21,532 nt of DNA, taken from positions 1-21,532 of the IMG/VR virus record IMGVR_UViG_3300026118_000044, one strand, 5' to 3'. Positions 1-4,091 of the stretch are shown here, in pieces; positions within the stretch are counted from its first letter, which is position 1, and every line of letters begins with the position of its first letter. Both the position numbers and the translations under genes were made by a program. Source of the stretch: a virus. The notes beneath the pieces were generated by a model. It made no database searches. It had not been told where the DNA came from and saw only the letters and a program-made list of their open reading frames with translations.

Positions 1-132
1 ATCGGTTTCCATGGACATGATGATGTCTTCCTTGTGCAGAACGAGGTCAATTTTCCTGTCTAGAACTTCCAGGCGTCGCATGACCTCGCAACGCGCCTCG
101 AAGGAGTGGTGATGGTGAATGTGGATTGGCAT
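1..132 (-). CDS. Small His-rich phage protein, 3' end cut off
   Basis: The first 44 residues of a protein that runs off the left edge: MPIHIHHHHSFEARCEVMRR, then LEVLDRKIDLVLHKEDIIMS and METD. The N-terminus carries a natural cluster of five His (H-I-H-H-H-H), which could bind a metal ion. A helix with heptad-like Leu/Ile spacing and a KED-x-I-M turn follow, as in small coiled-coil proteins often seen near phage lysis genes. The ATG at 132 has AAAGGA about 7 bases upstream. Function unknown; C-terminus not visible. Confidence 0.55.
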   Translation of the reverse strand, partial: MPIHIHHHHSFEARCEVMRRLEVLDRKIDLVLHKEDIIMSMETD

Positions 133-193
133 GTCAGCATCCTTTGCAGACGCGTGGGTTAAACGGCTCAGCCGCAGGCATTAAGGGAACGTC

Positions 194-207
194 CGACCCC
201 TCATCCG
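194..207 (-). repeat. 14-base direct repeat, copy 1
   Basis: CGGATGAGGGGTCG on the minus strand, just after the stop of the 58-residue gene. The identical 14-mer lies at 1341-1354 in the gap before the single-TM gene. Both copies are in short non-coding stretches of the same module. One such match by chance in a window this size is possible, so the weight is low. Confidence 0.35.
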
Positions 208-209
208 CG

Positions 210-386
210 CTAGTGAATGGGACTCCCGAACACGCGCAGCCCGAGAATGCCCACGAGGAGAAAGGTGATGAACCAACCTCCAAACGGCCCCCACGAGTAT
301 GGAGCGGGGCGCCACGGGTTCATTCCCCATGTGCCAAAAACCAAGACCAGCACGTAGATCAACCAAAACCAAATATTCGCACTCAT
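210..386 (-). CDS. 58-residue two-TM membrane protein
   Basis: A small membrane protein: MSANIWFWLIYVLVLVFGTW as first helix, a Trp/Pro-rich loop (GMNPWRPAPYSWGPFGG), a second helix (WFITFLLVGILGLRVF) and the end GSPIH. The start has one of the best ribosome binding sites in the window (AAAGGAGA, 5 bases from ATG), and the TGA of the coiled-coil gene touches this site. The pattern of two helices separated by a W/P/Y-rich turn and ending LG-x-x-VFG-x-PI is typical of tiny phage membrane proteins. It could act as a holin or holin regulator. A longer minus-strand frame over the same bases (181-372) is a shadow with no binding site. Confidence 0.68.
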   Translation of the reverse strand: MSANIWFWLIYVLVLVFGTWGMNPWRPAPYSWGPFGGWFITFLLVGILGLRVFGSPIH

Positions 387-397
387 ATCGTCTCCTT

Positions 398-946
398 TCA
401 GTGCTTCAGGAACAGCGCACCCGCCGCGATTAGGATTCCGCCAACTGCGACGAGATAACCCCAGACATCACCAGCTCCCTTGGATCTGCTTTCAATCGTG
501 GTCAGCCGATCCTTCACATCACCAAGCTTATCGTCCGCGCTCTTGGCCTTCTCATTGACGATCGTCGTGAGCCCTTTAATTTGCTCGGTGAATCCGGTCT
601 CGCTTTTCCCGAAGGTCTCTTTCGCCGCAGCAAAAGCAGCATCCACTGCCAGCTTGGTATCGCCCGCCCGCTGGTCAATACGGATGTCGCGCTCCTTGAA
701 CTGGGTGGCTATGCCAGCGAACTTCTCGTCGTGAAGTTCTTTTAGATGGCTGATTGCGACATCGATCGCAGTTGGAAACTGCTGCAAAAGTTCAACGGCT
801 TTATCCATCGCGTCGAGCCGGGCTTGGATAATCTCGATCCGAGCGATATTCAGGGCGTCGAGATTCGCTATCGCCCTGTCGAGCTGCGCCGTCGTCATCG
901 CGGTCGGATCAGGATCAGGCCGGATGATCTGCGGCTGCGCGACCAT
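398..946 (-). CDS. Coiled-coil protein with C-terminal membrane anchor
   Basis: A 182-residue, highly helical protein. From about residue 16 to 155 it is predicted coiled coil; its core (HLKELHDEKFAGIATQFKER, DIRIDQRAGDTKLAVDAAF, FGKSETGFTEQI) follows a pattern (F-x-E-R-D-x-R, AV-A-x-x-A, KSE-x-x-F-x-x-QI) that recurs in many unrelated phages and prophages without known function. The end is one membrane helix, WGYLVAVGGILIAAGALFLK, placing the coil on one side of the inner membrane. It lies 10 bases after the single-TM gene and 11 bases before the 58-residue gene. The ATG at 946 has only a weak binding site (TAGAG). Together with its neighbours it suggests a membrane complex for lysis or exclusion, which is an inference. 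Confidence 0.68.
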   Translation of the reverse strand: MVAQPQIIRPDPDPTAMTTAQLDRAIANLDALNIARIEIIQARLDAMDKAVELLQQFPTAIDVAISHLKELHDEKFAGIATQFKERDIRIDQRAGDTKLAVDAAFAAAKETFGKSETGFTEQIKGLTTIVNEKAKSADDKLGDVKDRLTTIESRSKGAGDVWGYLVAVGGILIAAGALFLKH

Positions 947-956
947 CAGCGCAGCT

Positions 957-1241
957 CTACCGCTGCGGCTTCCCCGGACTCTGCAATAGAGCTTTGATAT
1001 CCGCGATGCCCGTGTTCACCGCAACGAGCTTCTCCTCGACGCGTGTCAAGCGCTCGCCCTGCGGAGCGGCCTGTACCTGCGCGCGCTCGATAGCCTCGAC
1101 CCGGAAGGACATGGCACTGGCGAACCATGCTGCGGTCGCCGTCTGAGTGATGAACATCACGGCCATGGTTATGATAAAGGCTACCGGGATGCCGCGCGTG
1201 ACATGCCAGTGCTGGTCGGCAGCAGCGGTTTCCTCGTCCAC
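957..1241 (-). CDS. Single-TM membrane protein with C-terminal coiled coil
   Basis: A 94-residue protein: a short acidic N-terminus (MDEETAAADQHWHVTRGIP), one membrane helix (about 20-42, VAFIITMAVMFITQTATAAW), then a charged helix (RVEAIERAQVQAAPQGERL, TRVEEKLVAVNTGIADIKAL). The W-H-V before the helix and the R-L-x-R-V/L-E-E-K followed by D-I-K-x-L-L are shared by many small proteins in rhizobial phage lysis regions; function is unproven. It could be an inner-membrane spanin-like protein or a holin helper. Start: GTG at 1241 is preferred because GAGGAGA stands 7 bases before it. ATG at 1265 (102 residues) is the alternative and overlaps the stop of a mini-ORF as ATGA. A TTG at 1286 is unlikely. 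Confidence 0.62.
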   Translation of the reverse strand: MDEETAAADQHWHVTRGIPVAFIITMAVMFITQTATAAWFASAMSFRVEAIERAQVQAAPQGERLTRVEEKLVAVNTGIADIKALLQSPGKPQR

Positions 1242-1261
1242 TGGGGGCTCTCCTCGAGACG

Positions 1262-1336
1262 TCATATTGCGTCCCAGTATGAGCAATTTTGAACATCATA
1301 AGTTCCAGGACCTGTGATTGAATATCTGGCAGCCAT
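1262..1336 (-). CDS. Candidate 24-residue mini-protein
   Basis: A very short reading frame, MAARYSITGPGTYDVQNCSY then WDAI and TGA. It is preceded by a strong ribosome binding site (GAGGGG, 7 bases spacing). Its TGA overlaps an ATG at 1265, an in-frame start of the following membrane protein, in the coupled form ATGA. The signs of translation are good for such a short frame, but coding is not proven by length or codon bias. An ATG at 1351 would give 29 residues without a good binding site. It could be a leader peptide for the next gene or a tiny phage protein. Confidence 0.35.
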   Translation of the reverse strand: MAARYSITGPGTYDVQNCSYWDAI

Positions 1337-1340
1337 TGAT

Positions 1341-1354
1341 CGACCCCTCATCCG
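1341..1354 (-). repeat. 14-base direct repeat, copy 2
   Basis: Second copy of CGGATGAGGGGTCG (minus strand). Here the GAGGGG inside it serves as the ribosome binding site of a candidate 24-residue mini-ORF starting at 1336. Confidence 0.35.
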
Positions 1355-1376
1355 GGTTGTTCGTGGTTAGGGCCTG

Positions 1377-1398
1377 TAGCTCTGTTCGCGCAGGGCTA
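1377..1398. repeat. Inverted repeat in the gap after the 76-residue gene
   Basis: TAGCTCTG and CAGGGCTA are inverted around the loop TTCGCG, with one G-T pair when read as plus-strand RNA and one A-C mismatch as minus-strand RNA. It sits in the only longer gene-free stretch of the lysis module (about 1352-1427). No T-run follows on the minus strand, so it is not a normal intrinsic terminator; it might be an RNA structure or protein site. Confidence 0.3.
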
Positions 1399-1427
1399 TG
1401 GGTCCGCTCTTTACGCGCTACACGTCG

Positions 1428-1658
1428 TCATGCTGTTTTCGGCGGAAGTGGTGCGTTGAACTCGTCGAGATCACGATCCGTCTGCGCTCGGATAGCATCG
1501 ATTTGAGCCTTGGTGACGGTGCCGGCTTTGGCATCCTCGGCCAGCTTTTTCATCTGATTGATGCGGTCGATCACATTCGTTCCGCCTTCAATCAGGGTGG
1601 GCAACGCCGACAGGCCCTTGGCGATCAGGGCGAGAATTTCCTGAGCGTTGATCTTCAT
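1428..1658 (-). CDS. Small helical phage protein, unknown function
   Basis: A 76-residue soluble, helical protein: MKINAQEILALIAKGLSALP, a second helix (GGTNVIDRINQMKKLAEDAK), then GTVTKAQIDAIRAQTDRDLD and the ending EFNAPLPPK. The K/T-x-x-Q-I/L-D-A helix with a final E-F-N-x-P-L is a pattern common in small proteins beside phage lysis genes; no function is known to me. No signal peptide. The start at 1658 overlaps the lipoprotein stop by ATGA, so its translation is coupled. About 90 bases without a gene follow its stop, holding an inverted repeat (1377-1398). Confidence 0.65.
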   Translation of the reverse strand: MKINAQEILALIAKGLSALPTLIEGGTNVIDRINQMKKLAEDAKAGTVTKAQIDAIRAQTDRDLDEFNAPLPPKTA

Positions 1659-2062
1659 GGCAGGCTCCCGACGTTCATACCGACCGCTGCGGCGGATGCT
1701 TTCAAGTTTCCGTACAGCCCCACCAACTGGTTGTAGGCGACCACGGCATTCACTTGGTCATTGTTGTCGACGAACGATCGAAGCTGCACGATCAACGGCT
1801 TTGCCTGCCTTGTGTATGGCTGGATGACTTCGATGTTCCGGCGGCAGTTGACGTCGGCATTTCCGGCTATGCACGCCCGCCGATAGGAAAGCAGGATCTG
1901 GATCGCGGCGTCGAACCCGAGTTCGATCTGCGCCTCCATTTCCTTCGTCACCGGATTGCTGATGGTCGCCGTGGAAAAATGGGCGAGGCTTTGCAGCGTT
2001 TGAAGCTGAACGCAGCCGGCAACCGAGAGCGTCAGCGCGAGGACGATAAGGATTTTGCGCAT
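1655..2062 (-). CDS. Predicted lipoprotein, lysis or exclusion factor
   Basis: A 135-residue protein with a lipoprotein signal: MRKILIVLALTLSVAGC, lipobox V-A-G-C with Cys17 as the lipidated residue, and Val at +2, so it probably sorts to the outer membrane. The mature part is mostly helical (EMEAQIELGFDAAIQILLSY, QVNAVVAYNQLVGLYGNLKA) with a second Cys pair (ACIAGNADVNC) that could form a disulphide. Placed directly after the holin-like gene with one base overlap and coupled to the next gene by ATGA. Candidates are an outer-membrane spanin-like lysis factor or a lipoprotein blocking superinfection; it is longer than a usual outer spanin and lies in no embedded frame. The lipoprotein nature is well supported, the function is not. 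Confidence 0.68.
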   Translation of the reverse strand: MRKILIVLALTLSVAGCVQLQTLQSLAHFSTATISNPVTKEMEAQIELGFDAAIQILLSYRRACIAGNADVNCRRNIEVIQPYTRQAKPLIVQLRSFVDNNDQVNAVVAYNQLVGLYGNLKASAAAVGMNVGSLP

Positions 2063-2364
2063 TATGCCGCCTTTGCTGAGATGCCGGGGGACGTGTTCTG
2101 GGTGATGTCGGCCGGCTTAATGATTTCCTCATCAACCTTGACCTGGACTTCTTTGACGCCAGCCTTTTCCTTGGCAAATTCAAGCAGGCCATTGAGGCGC
2201 GTGCCGTATGCGGTCCAGGCAAGCGTTGCTAGCCCCCCGACGACGGCAACAATGATGGACTGATAGCCGTCCCCGACAGCAAACCCGTGCTGAGCGAGCG
2301 CACCGAAAAGGGTATATAGGGCGATACGCACGTACTGCTGGATTGCTTGGGTGTTCGAGGTCAT
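2062..2364 (-). CDS. Holin-like small membrane protein
   Basis: A 100-residue protein with two membrane segments (about 10-30, YVRIALYTLFGALAQHGFAV, and about 36-55, SIIVAVVGGLATLAWTAYG) joined by a short Gly/Asp turn, followed by a charged cytoplasmic tail of about 40 residues. It has the layout of small phage holins of the Pam3 gp28-like type (AIQQYVR start, Gly-rich second helix, Y-G-x-R exit), which open the inner membrane at the time of lysis. The ATG at 2364 has AGGAAA about 8 bases upstream; the in-frame ATG at 2394 has no ribosome binding site and would add 10 residues of poor fit. The stop overlaps the lipoprotein start (TAATG). No endolysin gene is adjacent within the window. A role other than holin is possible. 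Confidence 0.65.
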   Translation of the reverse strand: MTSNTQAIQQYVRIALYTLFGALAQHGFAVGDGYQSIIVAVVGGLATLAWTAYGTRLNGLLEFAKEKAGVKEVQVKVDEEIIKPADITQNTSPGISAKAA

Positions 2365-2413
2365 GTTCTGGTTTCCTAGTGATGGGCCGAACATGGCAGG
2401 GTGTGGCGCATCG

Positions 2414-2423
2414 GCAACGTACC
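2414..2423 (-). promoter_or_regulatory. Repeated intergenic element GGTACGTTGC, copy 3 (lysis module)
   Basis: Third same-strand copy of the 10-mer, 49 bases upstream of the holin-like gene start at 2364, between the plus-strand gene and the lysis genes. As with the other two copies it stands in a non-coding gap ahead of a gene block. If it is a promoter, it would drive the membrane/lysis module. Evidence is repetition and placement only. Confidence 0.4.
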
Positions 2424-2460
2424 GGACGGCTTGCTCGCGGTCGGGTTGTGGTGATAGAAG

Positions 2461-2479
2461 TTTCCCCTCTCAGGGGGAA
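2461..2479 (+). promoter_or_regulatory. Hairpin covering the ribosome binding site of the plus-strand gene
   Basis: TTTCCCCT and AGGGGGAA pair over 8 bp (one G-T pair) with a 3-base loop CTC. In a plus-strand transcript the right arm contains the AGGGGG ribosome binding site of the gene starting at 2485, so the stem could hide it. No T-run follows on either strand, so it is a poor intrinsic terminator. It may be a translation switch or simply a leftover of an insertion; the stem is seen, the role is inferred. Confidence 0.4.
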
Positions 2480-2484
2480 TATCC

Positions 2485-2685
2485 GTGAAGATCAGCAAAG
2501 ACCAGTTTGGGCTCTACGCGGAGTGCATCGGTTCCGGGCAGATAGAGCAGCAAGACGTTCCGAAACTCCTGGCCGAGAACCCGGAATTCGATGCTTGGTA
2601 TCGGTCGGAATTAGCGGGCTCGTCTGGCACCAATGAAACCGTACGATTGCATGGTGTTGACGGTGAATGTGGCAAAGGACGATAG
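2485..2685 (+). CDS. Small plus-strand protein, convergent with the fibre gene
   Basis: A 66-residue acidic protein, the only well-supported plus-strand gene. It starts at GTG with a strong ribosome binding site (AGGGGG, 7 bases spacing). Residues 1-45 read as a small helical protein (MKISKDQFGLYAECIGSGQI, then DVPKLLAENPEFDAWYRSEL). The last 21 or so residues lie antisense to the end of the fibre gene and look like read-through without conserved character. No membrane segment. The opposite orientation to all late genes suggests an independently expressed cargo (moron-like) gene or a remnant of one. A loose promoter-like pair lies upstream (TTGCTC about 2431, then a GATAGA region about 16 bases later), weakly supported. 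The ribosome binding site is part of a hairpin at 2461-2479. Function unknown. Confidence 0.55.
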   Translation: MKISKDQFGLYAECIGSGQIEQQDVPKLLAENPEFDAWYRSELAGSSGTNETVRLHGVDGECGKGR

Positions 2686-3684
2686 GAACACCGTGGTGGT
2701 GCCGGAGACGCTAATTCTCTTTTGGCCGCAAGGGAAAAACTGGGTCACCCCCGTCGTAAATGATAATTGCTGAAAAAACTCCGCGCCTTCGTTCGGGGCG
2801 GTCGGCACCGTCGCTGATGTGACGCTTATCCAGCAGCCCAAGACAGTCGGAACGGTCGCGGCGTTGGGGGCGAAGACCACGTTGCCGTAGACTTGCCAAT
2901 CCCCAGCGGTCAGCGATATCGAAGTAACGTTAGCTGCCGTAGCCGTCGTGTTGGATATGGCTGCCCCAGCCAGCACCGTGGCGCTGATAAATTCCCCGAC
3001 TTCACCCGCCGCCGCGCTGCCCGCTCCGGGCTCGCCATTCATGTGCCCGTTGGTGCGGGCGGCAGGCAGTGTGCCAGAACTCAAGTTCGAAGCATTCAAC
3101 GCGGTAAGGTTGCTGCCGACACCAGCCGATGGCGTACCGATATCGCCGCCCTGGAAATAGGCCAGCCCGGTTCCAGTCTCGTCCGTGATGGCTGCCCGCA
3201 GGTTCGCGCTTGAGGGCGTGCCGAGCCAGGTTGCGACGTTGGCAGCGAGCCCGGTGATGCTGCCGACGGCTGGCGTGCAGGTTGCCGCTGAGGCCGCGGT
3301 GATCAGGCCCTTGGCATTGACCGTGACGGCCGCGCACTGCGTCGCCGACCCGAAGCTGCCCACATTGGAGTTGACGGTGCCTAATGTGAACACGCCGGCA
3401 TTCGACATCGTGAGATCGCCGGACGGTGTTTGCGGCGTGGCGACGCTGCCGACAGAGCCGATCCAGATTTTCCCGGCAGCGAGCGGCAGGCCAGCATTGA
3501 CCAGATTGTTGACCCATGCCGTCGTCGCGATCTGGTTGTTATTTGCCGCAGTCGGTGCCGTCGGTGCGATCAGCGCGAGGCTCGATTGATTGCTCGGCCC
3601 GCCCCACTCCGTGCCGGGTTGCTGGGCGAGCGCGGGCAGCGCGAGGGAAGCGGCCAGCAGCGATCCGAGGGCAATGCGGCGCAT
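2611..3684 (-). CDS. Tail fibre protein with Sec signal peptide
   Basis: A 357-residue tail fibre. Residues 1-20 are a Sec signal peptide (MRRIALGSLLAASLALPALA, cut before Gln21). The mature part is clearly of phage-fibre type: PTAPTAANNNQIATTAWVNN (about 41-60), NVGSFGSATQCAAVTVNAKG and ITAAS, GTGLAYFQGGDIGTPSAGVG, NLSSGTLPAARTNGHMNGEP. The C-terminal 120 residues look like a compact jelly-roll tip (VTSISLTAGDWQVYGNVVF ... SYGFIGARRAR), an end shared by many proteobacterial phage fibres, probably the receptor-contacting part. The four mature Cys are an even number, as in the other two signal-peptide proteins. The ATG at 3684 lies 4 bases after the previous stop. The last 75 bases are overlapped on the other strand by a small gene. 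Tail fibre identity is sure; why it carries a signal peptide is not. Confidence 0.8.
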   Translation of the reverse strand: MRRIALGSLLAASLALPALAQQPGTEWGGPSNQSSLALIAPTAPTAANNNQIATTAWVNNLVNAGLPLAAGKIWIGSVGSVATPQTPSGDLTMSNAGVFTLGTVNSNVGSFGSATQCAAVTVNAKGLITAASAATCTPAVGSITGLAANVATWLGTPSSANLRAAITDETGTGLAYFQGGDIGTPSAGVGSNLTALNASNLSSGTLPAARTNGHMNGEPGAGSAAAGEVGEFISATVLAGAAISNTTATAANVTSISLTAGDWQVYGNVVFAPNAATVPTVLGCWISVTSATVPTAPNEGAEFFQQLSFTTGVTQFFPCGQKRISVSGTTTVFLSSFATFTVNTMQSYGFIGARRAR

Positions 3685-3688
3685 TATC

Positions 3689-4063
3689 TTATTCCCACTC
3701 GAACACGGTTAGGCTGGACGCGCCGGCGCTTGCGATGGCGTTCCATGCCGTATTGACCTGTGGCTGCTGGCCAACGCCGTCCACCCGGTAGGACTGATAG
3801 GGCAGCAGCGTGATCGAGCCGGCGCCGTTCACCGTACACGTGATGGTCGGCGTCGCGGTGCGGCTGATGGTCGGGCAGACCGCGATCTTGGCGGTGTCGC
3901 TCGAGTTGTAGAATTCGATGCGCTTACGGGCTGCATTGACCCCGATCGCCTGCGCCGAGCTGGTGCCGACCACGACGGGATAGGTGTATGGCAACGCTGC
4001 CACCTGTGCAAAGGCGGACCCAGCAAGGCAGAGCGCAAAGAGAGTGGCGGCAAGGCGGATCAT
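3689..4063 (-). CDS. Small secreted beta-rich protein of the tail module
   Basis: A 124-residue protein between tailspike and fibre. Residues 1-19 are a clear Sec signal peptide (MIRLAATLFALCLAGSAFA, cut before Gln20). The mature part is a single beta-rich domain (RKRIEFYNSSDTAKIAVCP, then ITLLPYQSYRVDGVGQQPQV and TAWNAIASAGASSLTVFEWE) with two Cys that could form a disulphide. That strand pattern (values set on strands, then Asn-Ala-Ile-Ala and a closing hydrophobic strand) is common in small phage proteins near tail fibres; the function is unknown. It may be an accessory to the spike, a fibre chaperone or a virion decoration. The ATG at 4063 has AGGGAG with 8 bases spacing. Its stop is 4 bases before the fibre start, so it is surely co-expressed with it. 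Confidence 0.72.
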   Translation of the reverse strand: MIRLAATLFALCLAGSAFAQVAALPYTYPVVVGTSSAQAIGVNAARKRIEFYNSSDTAKIAVCPTISRTATPTITCTVNGAGSITLLPYQSYRVDGVGQQPQVNTAWNAIASAGASSLTVFEWE

Positions 4064-4091
4064 TCGTGAGGCTCCCTACGGTGACGTTGCA

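Noticed and set aside
133-193. Short frame after the second copy of the 14-mer (ATG about 15 bases from GAGGGG)
   Set aside because: Spacing is too long for that binding site and the resulting peptide is about 15 residues with no support.
181-372. 63-residue minus-strand frame
   Set aside because: Overlaps the 58-residue membrane protein in another frame, lacks a ribosome binding site and has no membrane or domain character.
946-1299. 117-residue minus-strand frame
   Set aside because: Shadow of the single-TM gene: Arg/Gly/His-rich, no binding site, and the alternative frame has a clear membrane helix.
4079-4089. GGTGACGTTGC on the plus strand as a fourth copy of the repeated element
   Set aside because: It has an extra base and the opposite orientation, and partly spans the gap before the small secreted protein; too weak to count.
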